A stretch of 64,000 nucleotides of DNA from Sulfurimonas crateris (GCA_945883795.1 CAMCYC010000007.1:1-64000), one strand, 5' to 3'; shown: positions 37,508-46,270, counted from the stretch's first letter. The notes: generated from the sequence alone by a model not told the origin. A program made the numbers and translations.

Positions 37508-37987
37508 TTAAGCTCTTCTTAAAAGCATCAATCTTCGTACAAATAATACTAAAAGTGCAACTGCTAAAATTTTAAAATCAATCTCACTTGCCAAATGAAT
37601 ATTATGAAATGTATCGCTTTGTGTTGCTTCTACGCCAATAGCTTGCATGTCCAAAATTTTTGGAACATAAACGCTACTAAACATAAGTGAGGCAAATACA
37701 ATAATAGTTGCACTTGCAAAAGAGATAGCATCTCTTTGACCTGTTTTGTATTGAGCGGATTCATAGAGTGTCACACCAAATGCTACAAAGTATATCCAAT
37801 AAGAAAATCTATGAAAAATCTCACCCATGATAATACCTGCGTTGTAGTTATCCATAACCATATCTACTAGCACTTTTTCAGAATGAAATATCACAGGAGC
37901 AGCTATTGCACCCAAAACCATAACAGCTCCAAATGTTGCCGCTAACATGATTAAATAACCAAAATCTATATAAATTCTTTTGCTCAA
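37508..37987 (-). CDS. DUF4149 family membrane protein
   Basis: A 159-residue inner-membrane protein with four predicted helices. The pattern GAIAAPVIF near the N-terminus and the final YESAQY...F.S.YVPKI segment resemble DUF4149 proteins, whose function is not known. The start is TTG. It lies downstream of prmC (16-base gap) and upstream of the NosL cluster (54-base gap), so it could belong to either transcript. Confidence 0.72.
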   Translation of the reverse strand: MSKRIYIDFGYLIMLAATFGAVMVLGAIAAPVIFHSEKVLVDMVMDNYNAGIIMGEIFHRFSYWIYFVAFGVTLYESAQYKTGQRDAISFASATIIVFASLMFSSVYVPKILDMQAIGVEATQSDTFHNIHLASEIDFKILAVALLVLFVRRLMLLRRA

Positions 37988-38003
37988 ACTGTTTACCTCA
38001 ATG

Positions 38004-38834
38004 TTATAATTTCAATGTAAAACCTCTATCAAAACCGCTAAGGTCTTTATAGAAATTTAAATTCTTGAATGTTGCCTTTTTTAAAAAGTTCATAATCTTA
38101 TCTTGTTGGTCATAACCTATTTCACATGTAAAAAAGTTAATTTTTCGCTTTAATACCTCGTTAAGAAGCTCTTGAATTATCTCATCACCAATGGTTCCAC
38201 CAAAGAGTGCATTTTGAGGTTCATACGATAAATTTGATTCCAAATAAGCATCATTTGCAATATAAGGGGGATTTGAAACCAAATAATCTACTTGTTCATT
38301 TATAGGTTCTAAAAGTGAGCCAAGACGCAACTCTATTTGGTTTGAAAGTCCAAATTTTTCTATATTTATTTTTGCAATCTCAAGTGCAGCTGGTGAAATA
38401 TCTACAGCGATAAATTTAGCATTTACGAACTCTTTGGCAAGCATGATAGAGATAATTCCACTCCCAACACCAACCTCTACAAAAGTCATTGTTGTGTTTT
38501 TATCAGGTACATTTTGTATCACCTCATCTATAAGCAATTCCGTTTCAGGACGGGGAATAAGTGCACCATGAGAGATATAAAAATCTTCACTATAAAAACT
38601 GACACTTTGTGTAATATATTCAAGTGGTTCATTTTTTGCTCTTCGCTCTACCCACTCAAAAAGTGTTGCAACATCTTCGACATGCGTATTTTTATGTGTC
38701 ATAAGCCAAAGTTCATCTTGATGTACATGGTGCATCAAAAGAAGTTGTGCTTCTCTTGATGCTCGTGGAATAAGCGGATTTAAAATTTTCGTTATCTCGA
38801 CAAGTATATCTTTAACTAAAGTACTTCTTTCCAT
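38004..38834 (-). CDS. prmC: release factor glutamine N5-methyltransferase
   Basis: Methylates the Gln of the GGQ motif in release factors RF1 and RF2 using S-adenosylmethionine. Its 276 residues show the N-terminal helical domain, the SAM loop FVEVGVGSGIISIML near residue 115 and the catalytic NPPYIAND near 190. RPETELLIDEV is a further PrmC hallmark. It overlaps the upstream protease gene by 19 bases. Confidence 0.95.
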   Translation of the reverse strand: MERSTLVKDILVEITKILNPLIPRASREAQLLLMHHVHQDELWLMTHKNTHVEDVATLFEWVERRAKNEPLEYITQSVSFYSEDFYISHGALIPRPETELLIDEVIQNVPDKNTTMTFVEVGVGSGIISIMLAKEFVNAKFIAVDISPAALEIAKINIEKFGLSNQIELRLGSLLEPINEQVDYLVSNPPYIANDAYLESNLSYEPQNALFGGTIGDEIIQELLNEVLKRKINFFTCEIGYDQQDKIMNFLKKATFKNLNFYKDLSGFDRGFTLKL

Positions 38835-40078
38835 GTTCCCTCTAAAGCACTTTTATCTATCCCATGGATATCAACACCAAGTGCTTTGAGTCTTTCTAAA
38901 ACTGGCGGATGGGTGTAATGAAAAAAGATATACACAGGATGAGATAGTGGGAAACTTTTATTTTCAGTCACTAACTTTTGAAGTGCATTTGCAAGTTCTA
39001 TTGCACCCGCTGGACCACCAAGTTCACTTCCCATTTTGTCTGCTGCATATTCATTGCTACGACTTACTATCCCCATAATAGGCATCATGATAAAACCTAA
39101 AACAGGCATAAAAAGAAGTAATAAAATCATGACAACAGAGGGTGATTCACTTAAACCCATTTGCAAATATAACGCTTCTGGCAAGTTTCCAAAAATAGCA
39201 AACATCACAAAAAGCATCCCTCCGAGCATAGTAATATTTTTATAAATATCCCCATGAGCAAAATGTCCCAACTCATGCCCTAAGACTGCAAGTAACTCTT
39301 TTGTTGTGAGTTTTTTTATCAAAGTATCAAAAAGTACAACCCTTTTTGTTTTACCCAAACCACCAAAATAAGCATTAAGTCGTGAATCACGCTTACTCGC
39401 ATCACTAATAAAAACACCTGAACTTGTAAATCCTGTTTTATCCATGAGAGTTTTTATCTGCGTATTTAATTCAACATCATCAAGCGGAGTGAGCTTATCA
39501 AAAAAGAGTGCTCGCACTGTTGGAAAAAGCATATTAATCCCAATTACAACACCAAAGATGAAAACAAAACTCCAAAGCCACCAATTTTCAAAACTCACCA
39601 TGATTTCATAAATGCCCCAAACAACCAAAGAACCTATCACAAGAGTCAAAACAAAAGAGATAGCAGAATCTTTGATGTATTGTAGTTTTGTTGATTTGTT
39701 AAAATGAAATTTTTCATCCAAAACAAATTTTTGATAGTAAGAAAAAGGGAGAGAAATAAGAGAGTTAATAACAACAAAACTCATAACCATCACTACATTC
39801 ATAAGTGCCACATCTTGAAAAAAGATGTTTTGTGACAAATAAGAAAGTCCAAAACCCATCCATGCCACAAAAATCAAATACTCTATAAAAGCGCTAACAA
39901 TAGCAAATCTCTCTTTTGAAATTGCATAATTAGCAGCCACAATAAACTGCGATTCTGATAACAAAACTGCTGATTTCCTTTTGGCTTGATTGATATACCC
40001 TATTTGCATGACACTCGTATAAATAGATATCAAAACATATAAACTATACACCCCCATGATTGTTGTTAACATATACAC
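38816..40078 (-). CDS. M48 family (Ste24-like) membrane metalloprotease
   Basis: A 420-residue inner-membrane zinc protease. It has N-terminal helices with a CAAX-protease Ste24 N-terminal-like region (FSYYQKFVLDEKFHFNKST), zinc motif HELGHFAHGD near residue 270 and the third ligand region SNEYAADKMG. It resembles Ste24/HtpX enzymes that act on membrane or prenylated-type substrates; in bacteria the role is envelope quality control. It lies downstream of a small membrane protein gene (3-base gap) and overlaps prmC. Confidence 0.9.
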   Translation of the reverse strand: MYMLTTIMGVYSLYVLISIYTSVMQIGYINQAKRKSAVLLSESQFIVAANYAISKERFAIVSAFIEYLIFVAWMGFGLSYLSQNIFFQDVALMNVVMVMSFVVINSLISLPFSYYQKFVLDEKFHFNKSTKLQYIKDSAISFVLTLVIGSLVVWGIYEIMVSFENWWLWSFVFIFGVVIGINMLFPTVRALFFDKLTPLDDVELNTQIKTLMDKTGFTSSGVFISDASKRDSRLNAYFGGLGKTKRVVLFDTLIKKLTTKELLAVLGHELGHFAHGDIYKNITMLGGMLFVMFAIFGNLPEALYLQMGLSESPSVVMILLLLFMPVLGFIMMPIMGIVSRSNEYAADKMGSELGGPAGAIELANALQKLVTENKSFPLSHPVYIFFHYTHPPVLERLKALGVDIHGIDKSALEGTWKEVL

Positions 40079-40081
40079 ACC

Positions 40082-40294
40082 TTAATTAAAATTTTTGCTG
40101 GTAATACTGCTGGGAAGTTTATCTATTTTTTCTTTAACTTCAATTGTGTCTTCTTTGTTGTCATAAATTTTTCCAGCAATAGCATAAATACCACCCATGA
40201 TAAGTCCAGCAAATATCACCGCAAGTACAACTCTCTTTTTTTCACCTTGTAAAGTGTCATAATCACTTATACTTTCTAATGTTGGTTCACTCAT
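40082..40294 (-). CDS. small single-TM hypothetical protein
   Basis: A 70-residue protein with a polar N-terminus, one membrane helix (about 22-41, VVLAVIFAGLIMGGIYAI) and a short charged tail. I do not recognise it. AAGGAG precedes the ATG at good spacing. It sits three bases before the M48 protease gene and may be a partner or regulator of it. Confidence 0.65.
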   Translation of the reverse strand: MSEPTLESISDYDTLQGEKKRVVLAVIFAGLIMGGIYAIAGKIYDNKEDTIEVKEKIDKLPSSITSKNFN

Positions 40295-40437
40295 TTTAGT
40301 TCTCCTTGTATATTTTATTTTTGCATCTTAACAAAAGCTTGGTATACAAATAGTACACTCTCAAAATTAATTAGACGGATTAAGTCGTTTTTTTAGATTG
40401 TTTATTCGTCAGTAGATTTAAAAAGAGAAGAGATACA

Positions 40438-40503
40438 ATGATAGATGAAAAGATAGCTAAAGCGCTTCTTAGTACAATCATGCGAGAATACGCTAAAAAA
40501 TAA
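40438..40503 (+). CDS. 21-residue leader ORF
   Basis: ATG start with AAGAGAAGAG upstream and TAA stop, encoding MIDEKIAKALLSTIMREYA plus two Lys. It is too short for the ORF track. The stop is eight bases before the next start and contributes to that gene's TAAGG ribosome-binding site, so the two are probably coupled. It could be a small amphipathic peptide or only a translational leader. Confidence 0.45.
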   Translation: MIDEKIAKALLSTIMREYAKK

Positions 40504-40511
40504 GGCTAAAA

Positions 40512-40844
40512 ATGAAATATCCTCCTAAAAAAAATTATTCTGATGTTAAAACAAAACCTCACAATAGTCAAAGAAAATCTTCTCCAAAAAAGAACCTCTT
40601 AGATATCGCTCCTAAAAAAGAGGTTAAAGAGATGTTTATGAGTTGGTTTAAAAAACATAATATTGTTGGTCAAATTATGACAAAACAAGAAGTAGTTAGA
40701 AATATTTTGACAAAACTCGATTCAAAACAAAACAGTGCTTTGGAAGAAGCTATGAAAGATTTAAAACATGAAGGGTGGATTGAGATACAAGAAGATGGCG
40801 TGACCTTAGTTTTGACTCAAAAAGGTACAGAATATGCTCATTGA
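40512..40844 (+). CDS. hypothetical protein, possible winged helix
   Basis: A 110-residue basic protein. The first 40 residues are Lys/Pro/Ser-rich and probably disordered (KKNYSDVKTKPHNSQRKSSP). The remainder, with IMTKQEVVRNILTKLD, ALEEAMKDLKHEGWIEI and GVTLVLTQKGTEY, looks like a winged-helix domain with the final beta-wing LTQKG. It may bind nucleic acid. I know no characterised homologue. It is preceded by a leader ORF and faces hisD. Confidence 0.65.
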   Translation: MKYPPKKNYSDVKTKPHNSQRKSSPKKNLLDIAPKKEVKEMFMSWFKKHNIVGQIMTKQEVVRNILTKLDSKQNSALEEAMKDLKHEGWIEIQEDGVTLVLTQKGTEYAH

Positions 40845-40869
40845 CTCACTTCAATTGCTTGAAATGAGT
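40844..40869. terminator. hairpin between convergent genes
   Basis: ACTCA-C-TTCAA, loop TTGC, TTGAA-A-TGAGT: a stem of about ten pairs with one mismatch, ten bases before the hisD stop. T-rich sequence follows on the plus strand. Confidence 0.5.
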
Positions 40870-40878
40870 TTGGAAATT

Positions 40879-42171
40879 TTACTGATTCAATCGAACTCTT
40901 ACTGATTGTTCATGGGCGGTTAAGCCTTCTGTATTTGCTATTAATGCACATGCTTCTCCTATTTCATTGATAGCTTTTGAACTAAATGAGATAATTGAAG
41001 TTTTTTTCATAAAGTTTTCAACTCCAAGTGGAGAGTAAAACTTCGCTGTGCCACCTGTTGGGAGTGTATGGTTTGGACCCGCTACATAATCGCCTATTGC
41101 TTCTGGAGTGTTATGACCTAAAAAAATTGCACCTGCATGTTTAATAAATGGCAATAACTCAAATGGAGAGTTTGTTGCAACTTCTAAATGCTCTGGAGCA
41201 ATTTCGTTCATGAGTTTTATTGCTTCAACCATATCATGCGTTACAATAATAGCTCCCCGTTCCTCTATCGACTTTCTGGCAATTTCTTGACGAGGTAATT
41301 TTAAAAGCCAATTTTCAATCTCTACTTTTACCTCATCAGCTAATTTTTGTGAAGGGGTAATTAAAATTGAACTTGCCATCTCATCATGTTCTGCTTGTGA
41401 GAGCATGTCAATTGCCAAATGATTTGCGTTTGCACTTTCATCTGCAAGGATTCCTATTTCACTAGGTCCTGCAATCATGTCAATATTTACTTCACCAAAA
41501 ACCATTTTTTTTGCAGTTGCCACAAAAATATTTCCCGGACCTGTTATCACATCCACTTTTGGAATATTTTCAGTTCCATACGCCATAGCAGCAATTGCAC
41601 TAGCGCCTCCTACTTTATAAACATGTTTTACTCCACACAAATGACACGCTGCGAGTAAAAGCTCATTTGGCTCATTTTCAGGTGTAGGAGTACAAACTAC
41701 AATATTTTCTACACCCGCAACTTGAGCAGGAATTACATTCATAAGAAGTGAAGATGGATATGCTGCTTTTCCCCCTGGAATATAAAGCCCTGCACTATCC
41801 ACTGGAGTCACTTTTTGCCCCAAAATTGTTCCATTTGATTCTGTGTCAAACCAACTTTTTGGCTTTTGTTTTTCGTGATACAGTTTAATTCTATCGTATG
41901 CTAAATGGAGAGCTCGTTTGAGATTATCATTAAGATTCTCATATGCTTTTTGCATCGATTCTAATGAAATTTTTAAATCTTCATCACTTTGAGGTGTCCA
42001 TTTATCAAACTTTGCGATATGTTTTTTGAGTGCAACATTTTTATCTTTTTTTATCTCATCAATAATAGTACCTACAATCATACTGACATTGGCAATATCC
42101 ACTTTACCACGCCCTAAAAGTTCTTCAAATTGGGTACTAAAATTTGTATCTGTTGTTTTTACAAAAATCAT
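40879..42171 (-). CDS. hisD: histidinol dehydrogenase
   Basis: Zinc- and NAD-dependent, it performs the last two oxidations of histidine synthesis. The 430 residues match the family. Motifs: GLYIPGGKAAYPSSLLMN, VITGPGNIFVATAKK, DMIAGPSEIGILADE, QAEHDEMASSIL and EHLEVAT; the Glu/His catalytic and zinc residues lie in these segments. It is last in the operon aroK-thioredoxin-hisD; other his genes are not in the window. Confidence 0.97.
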   Translation of the reverse strand: MIFVKTTDTNFSTQFEELLGRGKVDIANVSMIVGTIIDEIKKDKNVALKKHIAKFDKWTPQSDEDLKISLESMQKAYENLNDNLKRALHLAYDRIKLYHEKQKPKSWFDTESNGTILGQKVTPVDSAGLYIPGGKAAYPSSLLMNVIPAQVAGVENIVVCTPTPENEPNELLLAACHLCGVKHVYKVGGASAIAAMAYGTENIPKVDVITGPGNIFVATAKKMVFGEVNIDMIAGPSEIGILADESANANHLAIDMLSQAEHDEMASSILITPSQKLADEVKVEIENWLLKLPRQEIARKSIEERGAIIVTHDMVEAIKLMNEIAPEHLEVATNSPFELLPFIKHAGAIFLGHNTPEAIGDYVAGPNHTLPTGGTAKFYSPLGVENFMKKTSIISFSSKAINEIGEACALIANTEGLTAHEQSVRVRLNQ

Positions 42172-42173
42172 AG

Positions 42174-42599
42174 CTATTTTGCCTTTTTTGAAGTTGTATC
42201 AAAATCTTCTTTTACAACTACTAATGCTTTTAAAAGATTCTCTGCATCCATGGCTCCTAAAAGAGGCTGATACATAGCTTCTCCATTTGGAAGTAAAAAC
42301 CAAAGTGCTGGAGTTGCTGAAGTCAAAAGTTCTTCTGGCGTGTAATCATGTTCATCTGAATAAGAGATGATAGAGATAAAATTTTTATTTAAAGTAGAAA
42401 TAACTTTTTCGTCTTTAAATGTAGTGTTGTCTAACATAACGCAATACTTGCATGTATGACGAGATAAAACAAATAAAACTGGTTTATTTTGCATTTTTGC
42501 TTGTTGCATGCCACTTTGATAATCTGTAGCCCATGCTATCTGCGAACCAAATAATGATGATGCAAAAAGCAACATCCCCAATACTAATACTTTAATCAT
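42174..42599 (-). CDS. periplasmic thioredoxin-like protein
   Basis: A 141-residue protein with signal peptide (about 1-18) and thioredoxin fold. The redox motif is CKYC (SRHTCKYCVMLDNTTF), and the cis-Pro segment is SATPALWFL. The DUF255/thioredoxin_7-like pattern LDNTTFKDEKVISTLNKNF fits periplasmic thiol reductases. Substrate unknown. It overlaps aroK by eight bases and lies two bases before hisD. Confidence 0.82.
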   Translation of the reverse strand: MIKVLVLGMLLFASSLFGSQIAWATDYQSGMQQAKMQNKPVLFVLSRHTCKYCVMLDNTTFKDEKVISTLNKNFISIISYSDEHDYTPEELLTSATPALWFLLPNGEAMYQPLLGAMDAENLLKALVVVKEDFDTTSKKAK

Positions 42600-43107
42600 T
42601 TTTTTTCACCTTTTCTAAAAGTTCTCTTGAGCACTCAAAAGCGCTCTTATTGGTCACATCAATGACAACATCAGCCAAAGCCAAATACTCAGGTCTTCGA
42701 AGTTTATACAACTCTTTGGCATTTTTAATATTACTCAGCAACGGTCTTTTTTTGAGCTTGCTTGCTGAATTTGGGTGTTTTTTTATTCTCTTGATAATCT
42801 CATCAAAAGGGGAATCTAAAAAAATAATTGTACCTATTTTTTTGAGATTTTCTACTTTATAAAACCCACCGCCTGTAGATATTAGAGTATTTTGTACACT
42901 ATTTTCAAGCCATAAACCAATATCTTTTTCAAGTTTTCTAAAATAAGGTTCTCCATCCTCTTGAAAAATATGTTTAATTTTTTTGTTCGCCATGCTCTCA
43001 ATCAAATCATCTGTATCAATAGTGACATAATCGGAATGTTTTATCACCTCTCTAGCAACGCTTCCCTTGCCTACACCCATAAAACCTATGAGAATAACAT
43101 TATTCAT
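42592..43107 (-). CDS. aroK: shikimate kinase
   Basis: Phosphorylates shikimate in aromatic amino acid synthesis. It is a P-loop NMP-kinase fold: Walker A LIGFMGVGKGSVAR, shikimate-binding DTDDLIE, STGGGF and the lid RPLL. In the Walker A loop GKGS replaces the usual GKST. The track start at 43188 adds 27 residues; the ATG at 43107 has AAGGAAAG upstream and gives about 171 residues, the family length. It is the first gene of the hisD operon. Confidence 0.94.
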   Translation of the reverse strand: MNNVILIGFMGVGKGSVAREVIKHSDYVTIDTDDLIESMANKKIKHIFQEDGEPYFRKLEKDIGLWLENSVQNTLISTGGGFYKVENLKKIGTIIFLDSPFDEIIKRIKKHPNSASKLKKRPLLSNIKNAKELYKLRRPEYLALADVVIDVTNKSAFECSRELLEKVKKND

Positions 43108-43226
43108 AAAAACTTTCCTTTCCTTTATATGTAGCATTATTATAGCTATTTTATGGTTTAAGGAAAAAGAAATAAAAAGGAGTTTCAAAAGTTCTTAGTT
43201 TATTATTTATTTTGTAGACATTAATG

Positions 43227-43232
43227 TATAAT
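43227..43232 (+). promoter_or_regulatory. extended -10 box before the Sel1-repeat gene
   Basis: TGTATAAT, an extended -10 form (TGn replaced by TG directly), 30 bases before the start codon. No clear -35. Confidence 0.5.
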
Positions 43233-43262
43233 TAAAATATTCAAATCAAAAGGTATCGAAAA

Positions 43263-44198
43263 ATGATTCAAATGCTTATAACTTTAGGATTGTTGCTACA
43301 TATAAATTTGTTGGCTGATTTAGTCGCTGATGGAATCAAAGCATATGATAAAGGGAATAAACAACAAGCACTTAAACTATGGACAAAAGCTTGTAATAGT
43401 GGAGATATGGATGGTTGTAGCAATTTAGGTCTTCTCTATGATGATGGAATTGGAGTTAAACAAGATAAAATTAAAGCTAAAGAATTTTATACGAAAGCTT
43501 GTAATGGCGGAAAAATGAGAAGTTGTAGTAATCTCGGTGTTTTGTATGAAACTGGTGATGGAATAGAACAAGATAAAATGAAAGCTAAAGAACTCTATAC
43601 GAAAGCATGCGATGGTGGAGAGATGCGGAGTTGTAGTAATCTGGGAGTTCTCTATGAAACTGGAGATGGGATAAAACAAGATAAAACTCAAGCCAAAGCG
43701 CTCTATGACAAAGCTTGTAAGGGTGGTGAGATGCGAAGTTGTAGCAATCTGGGGCTTTTATATGATGATGGAAATGGGGTTAAACAAAATAAAAATAAGG
43801 CTAAAGAATTTTATACCAAAGCTTGTGATGGTGGACATATGAGTGGTTGTTATAATTTAGGTTTTTTATATGATGATGGAAATGGTCTAAGACAGGATAA
43901 AACTAAAGCCAAAGCATTTTATACTAAAGCTTGTGATGGCGGGAATATAGGCGGTTGCTACAATTTAGGAATTTTATATTTTAATGGCGATGGCGTAAGA
44001 CAAGATAAAACTAAAGCTGGTGAGTTGTTTGCTAAAGCCTGTGATGCTGGAAATATAGGTGGTTGTTATAATTTAGGAATTTTATATTTTAATGGCGATG
44101 GCGTAAAACAAGACAAAAGTAAAGCTAAAGAGTTATTCGGTAAAGCTTGTGATGGTGGAAGCATGGGCGGTTGTAAAAACTATAAAATATTAAATTAA
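43263..44198 (+). CDS. secreted cysteine-rich Sel1-repeat protein (Hcp-like)
   Basis: A 311-residue exported protein (signal peptide about 1-18) built from tandem 36-residue Sel1-like repeats. Each ends KACDGGxMxGC, with two Cys that pair within a repeat, as in Helicobacter Hcp proteins. Eight Cys pairs are visible. The repeats are also similar in DNA, so copy number could change by recombination. Hcp proteins are secreted or periplasmic and are known as host antigens and possible peptidoglycan binders; here the role is unknown. AAAGGT precedes the ATG. Confidence 0.85.
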   Translation: MIQMLITLGLLLHINLLADLVADGIKAYDKGNKQQALKLWTKACNSGDMDGCSNLGLLYDDGIGVKQDKIKAKEFYTKACNGGKMRSCSNLGVLYETGDGIEQDKMKAKELYTKACDGGEMRSCSNLGVLYETGDGIKQDKTQAKALYDKACKGGEMRSCSNLGLLYDDGNGVKQNKNKAKEFYTKACDGGHMSGCYNLGFLYDDGNGLRQDKTKAKAFYTKACDGGNIGGCYNLGILYFNGDGVRQDKTKAGELFAKACDAGNIGGCYNLGILYFNGDGVKQDKSKAKELFGKACDGGSMGGCKNYKILN

Positions 44199-44204
44199 TG
44201 GTGA

Positions 44205-44246
44205 GAAATTTACAGGCTTTCCCAAGCAGCGGGGAAAGTAAATTTC
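44205..44246 (+). repeat. imperfect long inverted repeat after the Sel1 gene
   Basis: GAAATTTAC and GTAAATTTC flank an inner CTTTCCC / GGGAAAG pair with an AAGCAGC loop, making a two-part stem right after the stop codon. There is no T tract. It may be a terminator-like or REP-type element. Confidence 0.55.
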
Positions 44247-44267
44247 CAATATGATTCTTTTAGTGCC

Positions 44268-44349
44268 TGACACCCTTTTGTCTTTTATTGTCTTTTAGTG
44301 CCTGACACCCTTTTGTGTGACACCCTTTTAGTCTTTTTGACACCCTTTT
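44268..44349 (+). repeat. four direct copies of TGACACCCTTTT
   Basis: Copies at 44268, 44303, 44318 and 44338; the first two are part of a longer TAGTGCCTGACACCCTTTTG unit. The GTGCCTGACACC core resembles short repeats I recall near REP-associated (Y1-type) transposases in other genomes, but no transposase is present. Confidence 0.75.
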
Positions 44350-44399
44350 GAATTTAAAGTACATGAAAGGGTTTGTTTAAAACTACATCAGAGTAAATG

Positions 44400-44828
44400 C
44401 TAATTGTAACTATAACTCCAACCCGTAAGACTTTTTACTTTTGCTTCATCATAATTATCTGAATCTGCTAAAAAGTCTATCACATGCATGAGGGCGTAAG
44501 GGATAGACCTTTGGTCTGCAGGATTCACTAAAAGCATTGGCATAGGTGTTTCTTGTATGCTCATAGCAAAGCCAACAGGCATAATTTGACTCATTACCTC
44601 TATAGGGTTTATAATTTCGTATTCTTGCAAAAACTTTGTCAACACGAGTGGTTTTATCTCCTCTGGTAGAGATACGCTTGTATTTAAAAAAATTGTAAAA
44701 TGGATTGGGTTGTTTTTGAAATGTTCTGGAGAAGGTGTTGCCATGAAAATGTAGTCTACATTCTCTAAATATTTTTCTATCTCTTGTACTTTTAAATATT
44801 CATTTGTTTTTATCGCTTGGACTTGCAT
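44400..44828 (-). CDS. orphan hypothetical protein
   Basis: A 142-residue soluble protein with no signal or membrane segment. AGAGGT precedes the ATG at normal spacing, supporting it as a real gene. Segments such as YIFMATPSPEHFKNNP and INPIEVMSQIMPVGFAMSIQETP suggest a compact alpha/beta fold, but I do not recognise it. It lies alone between the repeat region and the diguanylate cyclase. Confidence 0.6.
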   Translation of the reverse strand: MQVQAIKTNEYLKVQEIEKYLENVDYIFMATPSPEHFKNNPIHFTIFLNTSVSLPEEIKPLVLTKFLQEYEIINPIEVMSQIMPVGFAMSIQETPMPMLLVNPADQRSIPYALMHVIDFLADSDNYDEAKVKSLTGWSYSYN

Positions 44829-44903
44829 TATAATACCTCTTTTATGTTTTTTAAATGAATTTTATCATATAGTTGTCTGTTTTTATAAATTTAAAAAAAT
44901 TTC

Positions 44904-44929
44904 ACTAGCATGGAATATAAATTGCTAGT
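44904..44929. repeat. ACTAGCA...TGCTAGT inverted repeat upstream of diguanylate cyclase
   Basis: A 7-bp perfect inverted repeat with a 12-base spacer, about 36 bases before the -10 of the GGDEF gene. It has the size and place of a dimeric regulator site. Confidence 0.35.
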
Positions 44930-44964
44930 AGGAATTGATTAAATACCTTATGGTTGAATAAAAA

Positions 44965-44970
44965 TATAAT
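44965..44970 (+). promoter_or_regulatory. -10 box of the diguanylate cyclase gene
   Basis: TATAAT 25 bases before the proposed TTG start, in an AT-rich gap. Confidence 0.4.
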
Positions 44971-44994
44971 ATTGTTATAAATTTGGAGATATAT

Positions 44995-46266
44995 TTGTAT
45001 TTCATCGAAACTCTCAAGCTTAGACAAAAGCTTTTTTTTCTTTTTATTTTAATTACACTTGGGCTTATTCTTGTTGGTACTATGAGTGCTTTAAACATTA
45101 ATTCTATGAAAAAGCATATAGATTCAGTTTACTTTGGTTCTTTAATCCCAGTGCATGAACTGAATGAAATATTGCAAACCTATCATGGAAGTTTGGTAGG
45201 TAGCGTGTATTCGATAAAAAGTGCTGGAAAAAGTAAAAGTGAAATTAATTCTGACATAGTATCTTCGATAGCTAAAATAGAGAAAATTTGGAAAAGTTAC
45301 GAAACCCATTTTAAGCGTGATGAAGAACTTGCGTATATTGATTATGTATCTTTAGAGATACAATCTATAAATACCTATTTTTTAAAAATTCTTAAGGCTT
45401 CAGATGAGGGTAAAGATTTGACTCTTATCTCTATTAACTCTCTTGAAAAACATATGTTACAAATCCATGCAGTTCTCAAAAAACTTATAAATTATGAAAT
45501 TGAGATAGCAGAATACGAAAGGAAAACTTTTTTATCTACTTATAATGTCACAATGATTCAGGTAGGGATTATATTTGCTTTTATAATTATAGGCGTTTTA
45601 TTTATCTCTTTTTATGTTTTTAGAAGTATTCAAAAAGACCATTCACACCTTGAAATAGCAACGAGAAAACTTAAAATTGTAAATAAAAAATTAGAAAATG
45701 TTTCCTATACAGATTCTTTAACTACACTCCATAATAGAAGATATTTTAATCTTATCTGTGAGAGAGAACTCAAACGAGCCCAAAGAATTAATAGTTATAT
45801 AACTTTTATGATGTTAGATATAGATTATTTCAAGCAATACAATGACACTTATGGTCATCCTCAAGGGGACGAAGCGCTTAAAGCTGTTGCAAAAGTTTTA
45901 AAAGATAATCTTAAACGACCAAGTGATTTTGTCTTTAGATTAGGTGGAGAAGAGTTTGGTGTTTTACTTACACAGACAAATGTAGAAGATAGTGTGACTT
46001 TAGCAAAAGAGATTTGTAGTGCAGTTAGAAAAGAAGAGATTGAACATGAAGGTTCTAAAGTACATCAATTTTTAACTATCTCTATTGGTGTTGTTTGTTG
46101 TATAGCAGATGAAGCACTTCTAGAAAATATTTTAGTATCTCGTGCTGATGCGATGTTATATAAAGCCAAAGAAAATGGGCGTAATAGTTGTGAAGTAAGC
46201 ACCTATATCACTGAAGCTACTCCTCAGATTGTAGCAAAAAAAGAGGAAAAAAAACTCAGTGCCTAG
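44995..46266 (+). CDS. membrane diguanylate cyclase (GGDEF)
   Basis: About 423 residues. Two transmembrane helices (about 15-35 and 190-215) flank a helical periplasmic sensor like the four-helix MCP type, then a GGDEF domain (about 240-405) with active site RLGGEEFG and an intact inhibitory I-site RPSD five residues before it. It makes c-di-GMP from two GTP with product inhibition. No EAL domain. The track start 44983 would place GGAG inside the gene; the TTG at 44995 lies six bases after GGAG and is preferred. Monocistronic. Confidence 0.9.
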   Translation: MYFIETLKLRQKLFFLFILITLGLILVGTMSALNINSMKKHIDSVYFGSLIPVHELNEILQTYHGSLVGSVYSIKSAGKSKSEINSDIVSSIAKIEKIWKSYETHFKRDEELAYIDYVSLEIQSINTYFLKILKASDEGKDLTLISINSLEKHMLQIHAVLKKLINYEIEIAEYERKTFLSTYNVTMIQVGIIFAFIIIGVLFISFYVFRSIQKDHSHLEIATRKLKIVNKKLENVSYTDSLTTLHNRRYFNLICERELKRAQRINSYITFMMLDIDYFKQYNDTYGHPQGDEALKAVAKVLKDNLKRPSDFVFRLGGEEFGVLLTQTNVEDSVTLAKEICSAVRKEEIEHEGSKVHQFLTISIGVVCCIADEALLENILVSRADAMLYKAKENGRNSCEVSTYITEATPQIVAKKEEKKLSA

Positions 46267-46270
46267 AAAT

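Noticed and set aside
44199-44399. CRISPR array suggested by short repeats
   Set aside because: Repeats are 12 bases, unevenly spaced (35, 15 and 20 bases), with no spacer pattern and no cas genes.
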